In this document: piece after piece, positions 52,508 through 61,724 of the stretch
Layout: every line of letters begins with the position of its first letter
Position numbering within the stretch: position 1 is the first letter of the stretch
NCBI GenBank assembly: GCA_900471605.1
Contig: UCEY01000046.1
Span: forward strand, 8,552-72,551
Direction: 5' to 3'
Length of the DNA: 64,000 nucleotides
DNA from: Hyphomicrobiales bacterium
GTDB lineage: Bacteria; Pseudomonadota; Alphaproteobacteria; Rhizobiales; Rhizobiaceae
Notes under the pieces: model-generated
Database searches by the model: none
What the model was told of the DNA's origin: nothing
What the model saw: only the letters and a program-made list of their open reading frames with translations
Made by a program: the position numbers and the translations under genes

Positions 52508-53578
52508 ATGAAAAGGCTGCTTTTCCCATTCCTCTGCCTTGCCCTTTCGCCCGGCCTCGGCATGGCGGACACGACCCTGTTCCGGGCGCTTTCCGGGCGG
52601 GACGACGCGCCGATGCTGACGGTCTATTCCTCGCTGGACGAACCGCTTGCCAAGCCGATGATCGCCGGCTTCCAGACGGCCAATCCGGATATCGCCGTTC
52701 GCTACGAGGACATGCTGACGGGCGAGATCTACGACCGGATCGTCAGGGAAACGGATGCCGGCAGCAAGACCGCCGACTTCGCCTTTTCCTCCGCCATGGA
52801 CCTGCAGGTAAAACTTGCCAATGACGGCTATGCCCAGCGCAGCGACCTGCCGATGAGCGGGCAGTGGCCCGGCTGGGCCAACTGGCGCAATACCGCCTAT
52901 GCGCTGACCTTCGAACCGGCCGTGTTCGTCTACCACAAGCCGAGCTTCAAGGACGCCGCCCCGCCATCGACCCGGGCCGAACTGGTCGAATTCCTGCAGA
53001 AGCGGGGCGATACGGTCTACGGCCGGATCGGCACCTACGACATCGAGCGATCCGGCGTCGGTTTCCTGTTCATGGCGCGCGACCAGGAGCAGTTCGGCGA
53101 CATCTGGTCGGTGATCCGGGCCATGGGGGCCGCAGGCGTGAAACTTTACTCGACCAGCCAGGCGATCCTGGAGCGCGTCGCCGACGGACGGTTCCTGCTC
53201 GGCTACAATATTCTCGGCTCCTATGCGGCCGACTGGGCCTCGCGCCATCCCGATGTCGGCATAGTGCTGCCGAAGGACTACACGGTTGTCATGTCGCGCA
53301 TCGGCCTGGTGCCGCAGGCCGCCGCCGCTCCGGATCTCGGCAAGCGCTATCTCGAATTCTTCATGTCGAAGGAAGGCCAGACGATCATGGCCCGCGAGTT
53401 GCAGATCCCCGCCGTCAGCCCGGAGGTCGCCGGCAACAATACCGCCACCACGCTCCGGGAGATGCTCGGCGGGCAGCTGAAACCCGTGCCGGTCAGCCTC
53501 GGGCTGATGGTTTACCTCGACCAGGTAAAGCGCGCCCGGCTGATTTCCCGCTGGAACGAGGTCCTCCGGCTGCAATAG
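52508..53578 (+). CDS. Periplasmic ABC-type substrate-binding protein (Fbp/SBP_bac_6-like) beside tct genes
   Basis: 356 residues. Signal peptide MKRLLFPFLCLALSPGLGMA. Mature protein starts with LTVYSSLDEPLAKPMIAGFQ, a typical Fe(III)/polyamine-type binding-protein lead strand, and contains DFAFSSAMDLQVKLANDGYA, VGFLFMARDQEQFGDIW and YTVVMSRIGLVPQAAAAPD. No permease or ATPase gene accompanies it. Placed between TctDE-like genes and tctC, it may present a ligand to the sensor kinase or serve another importer; this is inference. Confidence 0.75.
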   Translation: MKRLLFPFLCLALSPGLGMADTTLFRALSGRDDAPMLTVYSSLDEPLAKPMIAGFQTANPDIAVRYEDMLTGEIYDRIVRETDAGSKTADFAFSSAMDLQVKLANDGYAQRSDLPMSGQWPGWANWRNTAYALTFEPAVFVYHKPSFKDAAPPSTRAELVEFLQKRGDTVYGRIGTYDIERSGVGFLFMARDQEQFGDIWSVIRAMGAAGVKLYSTSQAILERVADGRFLLGYNILGSYAADWASRHPDVGIVLPKDYTVVMSRIGLVPQAAAAPDLGKRYLEFFMSKEGQTIMARELQIPAVSPEVAGNNTATTLREMLGGQLKPVPVSLGLMVYLDQVKRARLISRWNEVLRLQ

Positions 53579-53636
53579 CCATAAAATTCCGCAGCCGCGG
53601 CGCGAAACCCCTTGCCAAATCGTCCGACTGGGAAAA

Positions 53637-53665
53637 ATGTCAGGTACATGTCAGCTTCATGTGCT
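53637..53665 (+). promoter_or_regulatory. Triple 11-bp direct repeat upstream of tctC
   Basis: ATGTCAG (53637), ATGTCAG (53648) and ATGTGCT (53659) recur with an exact 11-base period, the pattern bound by OmpR/PhoB-type regulators. A TctD-like regulator of that family is encoded 2 kb away. It also partly resembles a PHO box. It lies 152 bases before the tctC start; the remaining bases to 53816 contain no gene. Confidence 0.55.
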
Positions 53666-53816
53666 GGCTTAGGGCATTCGGCCCCCGTGGAGGCGGGGAC
53701 CCGATTCACGATGGGAGGACATCGGACCGGCGCTCTTCGCCTGGCCTTCGCTTCTCCCTGGTTTCGTCAGAATAAACATTTCGCGTCGGATCAAGACGCC
53801 AACGGAGGATCGACCC

Positions 53817-54761
53817 TTGAAACACTTCTTCCTTGCTTCCCTTCTCGCGGGCGCAATCGCACTTCCGGCCGCTGCGGCCGATTATTCCATCATGGCTCCG
53901 GCAGCGCCGGGCGGCGGCTGGGACCAGACGGCCCGCACCATGCAGACGGCCCTGCAGACGGAGAAGATCTCCAGCAAGGTGCAGGTGATGAACGTTCCGG
54001 GCGCCGGCGGCACGATCGGCATCGCCCAGTTCGCCAGCCAGCAGAAGGGCAATCCGAACCAGCTGATGGTTGGCGGCTACGTCATGGTCGGCGCCATCCT
54101 GACCAACAAGTCGCCGGTGACCCTCAAGGACGTCACCCCGATCGCGCGCCTGACCGGCGAATATGAAGTGATCGTCGTTCCGGCCTCTTCCGACATCAAG
54201 TCGGTTGCAGACCTGACCGCCAAGCTGAAGGCAAATCCGGGTTCGGTCTCCTGGGGTGGCGGCTCGGCCGGCGGCACGGACCACATCACGGCCGGCCTGA
54301 TCGCAAAGGCTGCCGGCGTCGACCCGACGAAGGTCAACTACATCGCGTTTTCCGGCGGCGGTGAAGCGCTCGCCGCCATCCTCGGCGGCCAGGTAACGGC
54401 CGGCATCTCGTCCTATGGCGAATTCGAAGGCCAGATCAAGGCCGGCACGCTGCGCCTCCTCGCCATCTCCTCGGACAAGAAGATCGAAGGCATCAACGCC
54501 CCGACGCTGAAGGAGTCCGGCCTCGATGTCGTGATCCAGAACTGGCGCATGGTCGCCGCTGCCCCGGGCCTCTCCGACGACCAGAAGAAGGCTATCGCCG
54601 CGGACATCGAGAAGCTCGCAAAGTCCAAGACCTGGCAGGACAACCTGAAGACCAAGGGCTGGATCGACACCTATCTTTCCGGTCCGGCATTCGAAGCGCA
54701 GCTCGCCAAGGACATTGCTGCGACTGAAAGCATCCTGAAGGACATCGGTCTGGTCAAATGA
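53817..54761 (+). CDS. tctC: Tripartite tricarboxylate transporter substrate-binding protein TctC
   Basis: 314 residues from a TTG start; GGAGG lies eight bases upstream and no ATG fits. Signal peptide KHFFLASLLAGAIALPAAAA, then the Bug/TctC fold: IMAPAAPGGGWDQTARTMQ, VMNVPGAGGTIGIAQFA, WGGGSAGGTDHITAGLIAK, YIAFSGGGEALAAILGGQV. Binds citrate or another (di/tri)carboxylate in the periplasm. Stop overlaps tctB (ATGA). Confidence 0.92.
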   Translation: MKHFFLASLLAGAIALPAAAADYSIMAPAAPGGGWDQTARTMQTALQTEKISSKVQVMNVPGAGGTIGIAQFASQQKGNPNQLMVGGYVMVGAILTNKSPVTLKDVTPIARLTGEYEVIVVPASSDIKSVADLTAKLKANPGSVSWGGGSAGGTDHITAGLIAKAAGVDPTKVNYIAFSGGGEALAAILGGQVTAGISSYGEFEGQIKAGTLRLLAISSDKKIEGINAPTLKESGLDVVIQNWRMVAAAPGLSDDQKKAIAADIEKLAKSKTWQDNLKTKGWIDTYLSGPAFEAQLAKDIAATESILKDIGLVK

Positions 54762-55252
54762 GCCTCGACAACAACAAAACGACCACCGAGCAGCGCCGCC
54801 CCGACTGGGCGGCGCTTGTTATCGCCGCCGTTCTCATCATCATGGCGGGCGTCATCTTCTTCGACGTCTCCCGGTTGCGCGAAATGGGCGGTTATTCCCA
54901 GGTCGGCCCGGCTACCGTTCCGGACTGGATCGCATTCGCCCTGATCGGGCTCGCAATCTGGACCGTGTTTGCTGCCTTCCGCCACGACTTTCCGGGGCGC
55001 GAAAAGCAGGAATTCAAGCCGGTCGTGTGGGTCGTTGCCGGCCTGGTCGCGCAGATGGCCCTCATCCGCATCGCCGGCTTCTCGATCGCGACGGGCTGTC
55101 TCTTCGGTCTTGCCGCTGCCGGCTTCGGAGCGCGCAAGATCTGGATCAGCATTCCGGTCGGCATCGTCATCTGTTTCGCCATCTACTGGCTCTTCGCCGT
55201 CATGCTGCAGCTTTCATTGCCAGCAGGTCCACTGGAACGACTGATCCATTGA
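54758..55252 (+). CDS. tctB: Tripartite tricarboxylate transporter small membrane subunit TctB
   Basis: 164 residues, four membrane helices (PDWAALVIAAVLIIMAGVIFF; WIAFALIGLAIWTVFAAF; VVAGLVAQMALIRIAGFSIA; PVGIVICFAIYWLFAVMLQL). DUF1468-like subunit. 22 bases before tctA. Confidence 0.9.
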   Translation: MSLDNNKTTTEQRRPDWAALVIAAVLIIMAGVIFFDVSRLREMGGYSQVGPATVPDWIAFALIGLAIWTVFAAFRHDFPGREKQEFKPVVWVVAGLVAQMALIRIAGFSIATGCLFGLAAAGFGARKIWISIPVGIVICFAIYWLFAVMLQLSLPAGPLERLIH

Positions 55253-55274
55253 TCGGGCCCTTAAGAGTAAGATC

Positions 55275-56792
55275 ATGAGCACTTTCGATTTCCTTCTGCA
55301 GGGTCTGGCCTCGGCAATGATGCCGATGAACCTGCTCTATGCGCTGATCGGCGTGACGCTCGGCACCTTGGTCGGCGTTCTGCCGGGCATCGGCCCGGCC
55401 ACCACCGTCGCCCTTCTCCTGCCCGTTACCTACCAGCTCGACGCGACCGGTTCGCTGATCATGTTTGCCGGCATCTATTACGGCGGCATGTATGGCGGCT
55501 CGACGACCTCGATCCTTCTGAACACGCCGGGCGAAAGCGCCTCGATCGTGACGGCCCTCGAGGGCAACAAGATGGCCCGTGCAGGTCGCGGTGGCCCGGC
55601 GCTCGCGACGGCGGCGATCGGTTCGTTCGTTGCCGGCTTGATCGCGACGCTGGCGCTCGCTTTCGTCGCGCCGCTGGTCGTCAAGATTGCTCTGTCGTTC
55701 GGCCCGCGCGAAAACTTCGCGCTGATGGTGCTGGCCTTCATCACCGTGTCGTCAGCCTTCGGCAATTCCGCGCTTCGCGGCCTCACCTCGCTTTTCATCG
55801 GTCTGTCGCTGTCGCTCGTCGGCATCGACCAGCTGACCGGCCAGAACCGCCTTTCCTTCGGCGTTCCGGATCTGCTCGACGGTATCGAAGTCACGACGAT
55901 GGCGGTCGCCATGTTCGCGATCGGCGAAACCCTGTTCATCGCGGCTCAGGGCGCGCAGGCACCGGACAAGATAGAAGCCATCAAGGGTTCTGTCTGGATG
56001 ACGGCCAACGACTGGGCGCGCTCCTGGAAGGCGTGGCTGCGCGGCACCGTGATCGGCTTCCCCATTGGTGCGATGCCGGCCGGTGGTGCTGAAATCGGTA
56101 CTTTCCTGTCCTATGCGACCGAAAAAAAGCTCTCCAAGCATCCGGAAGAGTTCGGCAATGGCGCGATCGAAGGCGTCGCCGGTCCGGAAGCGGCCAACAA
56201 CGCATCGGCCGCCGGCACGCTGGTACCACTTCTGACGCTCGGCCTGCCCACCTCGGCGACCGCGGCGATCATGCTTGCGGGCTTCCAGCAATATGGCCTG
56301 CAGCCCGGCCCGCTGCTGTTTGCGACCAACCCGCAGCTCGTCTGGGGCCTGATCGCATCGCTGCTCATCGCCAACCTGATGCTGCTGGTGCTCAACCTGC
56401 CGCTCGTCGGCCTGTGGGTGAAGCTGCTGACAATTCCGAAGCCGTGGCTCTATGCGGGCATCCTGGTGTTTGCGACGCTCGGCACGATCGGCGCCAATCC
56501 GTCGGTCTTCGAACTCGGGATGCTGCTGGTTTTCGGTCTCGTCGCCTATGTCATGCGCGTGATGGATTATCCCATCGCGCCGGTCATCGTCGGCCTGATC
56601 CTGGGGCCGCTGGCGGAACAACACCTGCGTCGCGCACTGGCGATCAGCCAGGGCGATATCACGACGCTCTTCCAATCGCCGATCGCCGCGGTGCTACTGG
56701 TACTCGCGGCAGTCGCCCTCGTCCTGCCGCTGATCCTGCGCCTGCGCGGCCGCGGCAACGTCCTTACGCAGATGGCAGCCAGCGAAGACTGA
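55275..56792 (+). CDS. tctA: Tripartite tricarboxylate transporter large permease TctA
   Basis: 505 residues, about twelve membrane helices. Family blocks GVLPGIGPATTVALLLPVTY, YYGGMYGGSTTSILLNTPGE, a second glycine-rich segment GFPIGAMPAGGAEIGTFLSY, and GVAGPEAANNASAAGTLVP. Na+- or H+-coupled uptake channel that works with TctB and TctC. A strong terminator follows. Confidence 0.95.
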   Translation: MSTFDFLLQGLASAMMPMNLLYALIGVTLGTLVGVLPGIGPATTVALLLPVTYQLDATGSLIMFAGIYYGGMYGGSTTSILLNTPGESASIVTALEGNKMARAGRGGPALATAAIGSFVAGLIATLALAFVAPLVVKIALSFGPRENFALMVLAFITVSSAFGNSALRGLTSLFIGLSLSLVGIDQLTGQNRLSFGVPDLLDGIEVTTMAVAMFAIGETLFIAAQGAQAPDKIEAIKGSVWMTANDWARSWKAWLRGTVIGFPIGAMPAGGAEIGTFLSYATEKKLSKHPEEFGNGAIEGVAGPEAANNASAAGTLVPLLTLGLPTSATAAIMLAGFQQYGLQPGPLLFATNPQLVWGLIASLLIANLMLLVLNLPLVGLWVKLLTIPKPWLYAGILVFATLGTIGANPSVFELGMLLVFGLVAYVMRVMDYPIAPVIVGLILGPLAEQHLRRALAISQGDITTLFQSPIAAVLLVLAAVALVLPLILRLRGRGNVLTQMAASED

Positions 56793-56816
56793 TCCATAAA
56801 GCTGTCAGAAACACTG

Positions 56817-56845
56817 AAAGCCCGGCTCCTCGCCGGGCTTTTTTT
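56817..56845 (+). terminator. Rho-independent terminator of tctCBA
   Basis: AAAGCCCGGC (56817-56826) and GCCGGGCTTT (56832-56841), 10-bp stem, loop TCCTC, followed by a run of T. It lies 25 bases after the tctA stop. Confidence 0.92.
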
Positions 56846-56888
56846 ATTTGGATTGGAAGATCGGCGGGCCGGCAAGGCGGGAGAATTC

Positions 56889-57818
56889 CTATTGCCCGAA
56901 CACCGACCAGCCGGTTCTGGTGGCCAGCATTTCAAGCGCCAGCGAACCGATGAGCGAATTGCCGTTGTGATTGAGGCCCGGCGACCAGACGGCAACGGAG
57001 GCCTTGCCCGGAGCAACCGCCATGATGCCGCCACCGACACCGCTTTTGCCGGGAAGGCCGACGCGGTAGGCGAAATCGCCCGAGCCGTCGTAATGGCCGC
57101 AGGTGAGCATCAGCGCGTTGATGCGCCGCGCCCGCTGCTTCGACACAACGGTGTGCCCGGTCAGCGGATTGCGGCCCGACGCGGCAAGGAAGAGGGCCGA
57201 CTTGGCAAGCTGGGTGCAGGTCATGGCCAGCGCGCAATGATGGAAATAGACGCCCAGCACATGTTCGACCGGATGGTCGAGCTTGTTGAACGACCGCATG
57301 AAATTGGCGAGCGCGAAATTGCGGAAACCGGTGGCCTGCTCGGACTTGGCCACTTCCGGATCGATGGCGATCGTATCGTCATCGGCAAGGTAACGGACGA
57401 AACGGACGATCTCGCCGATCGCCTCGCGCGGCGTATGTCCGGCCAGCACCAGATCGCTGACGGCGATGGCGCCGGCGTTGATGAAGGGGTTGCGCGGCTT
57501 GCCTTCCTCGTGTTCCAGCTGGACGATCGAATTGAAGGCGGAGCCCGAAGGTTCGCGGCCGACGCGGTTCCAGGTGGTCTCGCCGTGCTTGCCGAGCGCC
57601 AACGTCAGGGTGAAGACTTTCGAGACGCTCTGGATCGAGAAGGGTTCGTCGCAATCGCCGACCTTGTGCACTTCGCCATCGACGGTGACGATGGTCATGC
57701 CGAACTTCTTCGGGTCGACATGGGCGAGCTGCGGGATATAGTCGGCCACCTTGCCTTCGCCGAGCCGCGGCGTCAGCTTTTCGTGGATCTCCTCGACGAT
57801 CGCCTGCAGGTCTGCCAT
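56889..57818 (-). CDS. glsA: Glutaminase A
   Basis: Hydrolyses L-glutamine to glutamate and ammonia. 309 residues with the serine-dependent beta-lactamase-like fold: catalytic S64-x-x-K67 in SIQSVSKVF, GREPSGSAFNSIVQLE, NPFINAGAIAVSDL, KSEQATGFRNFALA, and GGGIMAVAPGKASVAVWSPGLN. Follows the MarR gene by 39 bases on the same strand and might be read through from the liv operon. Confidence 0.93.
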   Translation of the reverse strand: MADLQAIVEEIHEKLTPRLGEGKVADYIPQLAHVDPKKFGMTIVTVDGEVHKVGDCDEPFSIQSVSKVFTLTLALGKHGETTWNRVGREPSGSAFNSIVQLEHEEGKPRNPFINAGAIAVSDLVLAGHTPREAIGEIVRFVRYLADDDTIAIDPEVAKSEQATGFRNFALANFMRSFNKLDHPVEHVLGVYFHHCALAMTCTQLAKSALFLAASGRNPLTGHTVVSKQRARRINALMLTCGHYDGSGDFAYRVGLPGKSGVGGGIMAVAPGKASVAVWSPGLNHNGNSLIGSLALEMLATRTGWSVFGQ

Positions 57819-57857
57819 CTCTTCACCCCGAACTGTTGTGCCCTGAGAGGAGCCTTA

Positions 57858-58370
57858 CTATTCGAAGGCGCTGCCGGAAAGATGGTTGCTGGCGGAAGCC
57901 TTCACGGCGCCGATCTCCGACCACAGGGAAGCGATCATCGCCGGGTCGACATCCGCCATGATGTCGCGCAGCCAGCCCTCGTGGGCGGCGGCCATGGCGA
58001 CAAAAAGCTCGGTACCGGCGGGCGTCAGCTTGGCGACGGTGACGCGGCGATCGCCATCCGGCGTCACACGCTGCACGAACCCGTCCGCCTCCAGCCGCTC
58101 CACCAGACCCGTGACATTGCCGTTGGTGACCATGGTGCGCTTCGAAAGCTCGCCGAGCCTCAGTCCATCCGCCTCGCGATAGAGCTGCGCCATCAAATCG
58201 AACTGGGGAAGCGTCGCGCTGAATTCGGTGCGCAGGCGACGGCGGATTTCGGTGGTGATCAGCTTGGTGGTCGAGAGCATGCGCAGCCACAGCCGCGTCT
58301 CGGGCTTGTTTTTCCCATGCGGGCCATGGGCGATCAGTTCCAGGTCGGCGCTCGCCGCTTCCGCTTCCAT
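57858..58370 (-). CDS. MarR-family transcriptional regulator
   Basis: 170 residues. Helical dimer ends around a winged helix: FSATLPQFDLMAQLYRE, LRLGELSKRTMVTNGNVTGLVERLEADGFV, and the wing RVTPDGDRRVTVAKLTPAG with the conserved DxR. Starts two bases after the livF stop, so it is the last gene of the import operon. MarR proteins linked to aromatic CoA ligases (BadR, HcaR, FerR type) often sense the aryl-CoA; a similar role is inferred. Likely operator: the half-sites at 62939-62982. Confidence 0.87.
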   Translation of the reverse strand: MEAEAASADLELIAHGPHGKNKPETRLWLRMLSTTKLITTEIRRRLRTEFSATLPQFDLMAQLYREADGLRLGELSKRTMVTNGNVTGLVERLEADGFVQRVTPDGDRRVTVAKLTPAGTELFVAMAAAHEGWLRDIMADVDPAMIASLWSEIGAVKASASNHLSGSAFE

Positions 58371-58372
58371 GC

Positions 58373-59056
58373 CTATACCCCGAGATATCGATCCTGCAAT
58401 TCCGTCGTCAGGTCCGCGGACCTGCCGCTCCAGGCGCTTCTTCCGTTTTCAAGGATGACACACCGGTCCGCAACCGGCAAAAGCTCCGAAAGTGTCTTAT
58501 CCACGACGAGGATCGACAAACCTTCGGCCTTCAGCCGCCGGATCGCCTTCCAGATGTCCTGGCGGATCACCGGAGCAAGGCCTTCGGTCGCCTCATCGAG
58601 AATCAAGAGGCGCGGATTGGTCATCAGCGCACGGCCGATCGCCAGCATCTGCTGCTCGCCGCCGGACAGCGACCTTGCCATTTGCGCATGCCGCTCCTCA
58701 AGCCGGGGGAACAGCTCGTTGACGCGCTCCAGCGTCCATTGGCCGGGCCGTGCGGCGGCGACAAGGTTCTCGTGCACCGTCAGATTCGGAAAACAACGGC
58801 GGCCTTCCGGTACTAGGCCGATGCCGAGCCTGGCGACATGGTGCGGCCGCCTGCCCTTGGTATCGGTGCCGCCGATCTTCACCGCGCCGGTACGTGGCGG
58901 ATTGAGGTTGCAGATGGCGCGGATGGTGGTCGTCTTGCCCATGCCGTTGCGGCCCATCAGGGCGACGGCTTCGCCTTCCGCGACTGCAAGGTCGACGCCG
59001 AAAAGCGCCTGGCTTGCGCCGTAGAAGGCTTCGATCCTGGTGACGTCGAGCAGCAT
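58373..59056 (-). CDS. livF: Branched-chain-type ABC transporter ATP-binding protein LivF
   Basis: 227 residues. Walker A GRNGMGKTT, signature LSGGEQQMLAIGRA, Walker B LLILDEATEGLAP and switch region VVDKTL (the usual VEQN/H-loop reads VDKT, a substitution at the His position). Start overlaps the livG stop (TGATG). Confidence 0.9.
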   Translation of the reverse strand: MLLDVTRIEAFYGASQALFGVDLAVAEGEAVALMGRNGMGKTTTIRAICNLNPPRTGAVKIGGTDTKGRRPHHVARLGIGLVPEGRRCFPNLTVHENLVAAARPGQWTLERVNELFPRLEERHAQMARSLSGGEQQMLAIGRALMTNPRLLILDEATEGLAPVIRQDIWKAIRRLKAEGLSILVVDKTLSELLPVADRCVILENGRSAWSGRSADLTTELQDRYLGV

Positions 59057-59805
59057 CAGGCGTGGTCTCCGAGATAGGCGGTGCGCACGGTCGGGTCGCG
59101 GCGGATCTCCTCCACGGTTCCCGTGGCGATGACGCGGCCGTAGACGAGGACCGAGATGCGGTCGGCGAGTGCGAAGACGGCGTCCATGTCGTGCTCGACC
59201 AGCAGGATCGGCGCTTCCCGCCGCAGCGTATCGAGGAAGCGGGTCAGAGATTTCGAGCCTTCCGGCCCCATGCCCGCCATCGGCTCGTCGAGCAGGAAAG
59301 CCTTCGAGCCGAGGGCCAGCGCCATGGCGATTTCCAGCTGCCGGCGTTCACCATGGGAAAGCTCGGCGGCGGGGACGCGGGCGCGGGCCGTGAGGCCGAC
59401 ACGTTCGAGCATGGCCATGGCGGTGTCGATCAGCGTTTTGTCACGCATCACCGGCTTGAAGAAACGAAAGCTGGAGCCCTGCTTCGCCTGCACCGCCAGC
59501 ATGACGTTGCGCAGACCGGAAAAATCAGGTGCGATCGACGAGACCTGGAAAGTGCGGCCGAGACCTAGCCTTGCACGATCGGCCACGCCGAGCGCGCCGA
59601 TATCCTGGCCGGCAAAACGCACCGTGCCGCTATCCTGCCGCAGCGTGCCGCAGATCTGATGGATCAGCGTCGATTTGCCGGCGCCGTTCGGACCGATCAG
59701 CGCGTGGATTTCGCCGGGGCGCAGGTCGAGGGTGACGCCATCCGTTGCCCGCAGCGCGCCAAAATTCTTGACGAGGTTGGAGATCTGGAGAACCGGCTCA
59801 ACCAT
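59056..59805 (-). CDS. livG: Branched-chain-type ABC transporter ATP-binding protein LivG
   Basis: 249 residues from the ATG at 59805. Walker A GPNGAGKST, Q-loop region GLGRTFQVSS, signature LSHGERRQLEIAMA, Walker B AFLLDEPMAGMGPE and H-loop LVEHDMD. Overlaps the livM end by eight bases. Confidence 0.92.
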   Translation of the reverse strand: MVEPVLQISNLVKNFGALRATDGVTLDLRPGEIHALIGPNGAGKSTLIHQICGTLRQDSGTVRFAGQDIGALGVADRARLGLGRTFQVSSIAPDFSGLRNVMLAVQAKQGSSFRFFKPVMRDKTLIDTAMAMLERVGLTARARVPAAELSHGERRQLEIAMALALGSKAFLLDEPMAGMGPEGSKSLTRFLDTLRREAPILLVEHDMDAVFALADRISVLVYGRVIATGTVEEIRRDPTVRTAYLGDHA

Positions 59806-60775
59806 GTTTGGCCTTTCCGGCAAGAAGCCCCAGGAGACCGCCGCGCGCAAACAGCACCACGACGAGGAGGATGAGGCCAAGGAAGAACTGCCAGCGTTCT
59901 GTAAGGCCGCCGAGCGCATATTCGAAGATCACGTAGAGCGCTGCGCCGGCGAGCGGCCCGAACAGGCGACCGGTGCCGCCAAGGATGATCAGCACGATCA
60001 GTTCGCCCGACATGTGCCAGGACAGCATGGACGGGCTGACGAAGCGGTTGAGATCGGCAAACAGCGCGCCGGCAAGGCCAGTGACTGCCGCCGAGATCGC
60101 GAAGCCGGTGAGCCGGATGCGATAGGGCTGGATGCCGACGGTCGCGACCCGCACCTCGTTCTGCCTTGCGGCCTGCAGCGCCGTGCCGAAACGCGAGGCG
60201 CGGATCAGCGCGAAGAGGCCGAGCGCCGCCAGCAGGACGACGTAGCAGATCAGGAAGAAGGTCAGCGGCCGCATCGTGTTGACGCCCGGAAACTGGTTGC
60301 GGACGAGGATCGACAACCCGTCCTCCCCGCCATAGGCGGGCCAAGAGATCGCGAAATAATAGACCATCTGCGCGAAGGCGAGCGTGATCATGATGAAATA
60401 GACGCCGGAGGTCCGAAGGCTGATCGCGCCGATCGCCAGACCGACAAGGCCGGAGAGGATCGCCGCGACGATCCAGATCACCCACATCTGTTTCGTTCCG
60501 GACAGGCCGAACAGCAGCGGCTCGCCGGAAAAAGCGTGGGCCGCGAGGATGCCGGCGACATATCCGCCGATGCCGAAAAAGGCAGCGTGGCCGAAGGAGA
60601 CGAGGCCACCGAGGCCGAGCGCCAGATTGAGGCCGGTCGCCGCCAGCGCGAGAATGGCGATGCGGGTCGCGAGCGTGATGTAGAACGGCTGGCCGAGCGC
60701 GTCCGCCGCAAACGGCACGGCAAGCAGCAGCGCCGCCAGGACAAGGTTGATGAGGGTTTCGCGGTTCAGGATCAT
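59798..60775 (-). CDS. livM: Branched-chain-type ABC transporter permease LivM
   Basis: 325 residues from the ATG at 60775 (an ATG at 60799 overlapping livH is the alternative). About nine membrane helices with the family blocks LNLALGLGGLVSFGHAAFFG and FGTALQAARQNEVRVATVGI (coupling loop). Confidence 0.9.
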   Translation of the reverse strand: MILNRETLINLVLAALLLAVPFAADALGQPFYITLATRIAILALAATGLNLALGLGGLVSFGHAAFFGIGGYVAGILAAHAFSGEPLLFGLSGTKQMWVIWIVAAILSGLVGLAIGAISLRTSGVYFIMITLAFAQMVYYFAISWPAYGGEDGLSILVRNQFPGVNTMRPLTFFLICYVVLLAALGLFALIRASRFGTALQAARQNEVRVATVGIQPYRIRLTGFAISAAVTGLAGALFADLNRFVSPSMLSWHMSGELIVLIILGGTGRLFGPLAGAALYVIFEYALGGLTERWQFFLGLILLVVVLFARGGLLGLLAGKAKHG

Positions 60776-60791
60776 CGTCAAACCTTGGGCC

Positions 60792-61715
60792 TTACGCATG
60801 CGCCGCGGGGAAGAGGCCGCGCGGCTTGACCGCGAGAATGACCGCCATGACGATATAGATCAGCATCGAGGCAGCGGCGCCGCCGATCATGCCGGCCTGT
60901 GCCGGGGCAACGAACAGCGCCAGCAGCTTCGGCAGCAGGAAACGGCCCATCGTATCGGTGACGCCGACCAGCAATGCACCGAGGAGCGCGCCCTTGATCG
61001 AGCCGATGCCGCCGATGACGATGACCACGAAGGCGAGGATCAGCACCGGCTCGCCCATGCCGACCTGCACAGACTGCAGCGCGCCGACCATGGCGCCGGC
61101 AAGACCGGCAAGGGCCGCGCCGAGCGCGAAGACGACGGTATAGAGCGTGCGGATATCGACGCCCAACGCACCGATCATCTCGCGGTCGCTTTCGCCGGCG
61201 CGGATGCGCATGCCGAGACGGGTCCTTGAGATCAGCAGGTAGAGCCCGAAGGCGACGATCGCGCCGGCGAGGATGATCGCCAGGCGGTAGACCGGATATT
61301 CCGTGCCGCCCGGCAGCGCGACAGCGCCCTGCAGAAGCGGGGGAATGTCGAGATAGAGCGGGAAGGAGCCGAACAGCCAGCGCGTGCCTTCGGAAAACAT
61401 CAGGATCAGCGCGAAGGTGGCCAGCACCTGGTCTAGGTGATCGCGGTCGTAGAGCCTGCGGATGACAACGAGTTCGACGATCGCCCCGGCCGCCGCCGCC
61501 GCGGCGAGGCTGGCGACCAGGCCGATCCAGAACGAGCCGGTCCAGGCCGCCACGGTGGCGCAGGCGAACGCGCCGACCATGTAAAGCGAGCCGTGAGCGA
61601 GGTTGATCAGGCCCATGACGCCGAAGATCAGCGTCAGCCCGGCGGCCATGAGAAACAACATGACGCCGAGCTGCAGGCCGTTGAGCAACTGCTCGAGAGC
61701 AAGTGCCAAAGTCAC
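60792..61715 (-). CDS. livH: Branched-chain-type ABC transporter permease LivH
   Basis: 307 residues, about eight membrane helices. Blocks GLTLIFGVMGLINLAHGSLY, RTRLGMRIRAGESDREMIGA (coupling loop) and GGIGSIKGALLGALLVG. Nine bases after livK. Confidence 0.92.
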   Translation of the reverse strand: MTLALALEQLLNGLQLGVMLFLMAAGLTLIFGVMGLINLAHGSLYMVGAFACATVAAWTGSFWIGLVASLAAAAAAGAIVELVVIRRLYDRDHLDQVLATFALILMFSEGTRWLFGSFPLYLDIPPLLQGAVALPGGTEYPVYRLAIILAGAIVAFGLYLLISRTRLGMRIRAGESDREMIGALGVDIRTLYTVVFALGAALAGLAGAMVGALQSVQVGMGEPVLILAFVVIVIGGIGSIKGALLGALLVGVTDTMGRFLLPKLLALFVAPAQAGMIGGAAASMLIYIVMAVILAVKPRGLFPAAHA

Positions 61716-61724
61716 AGGCGGACC

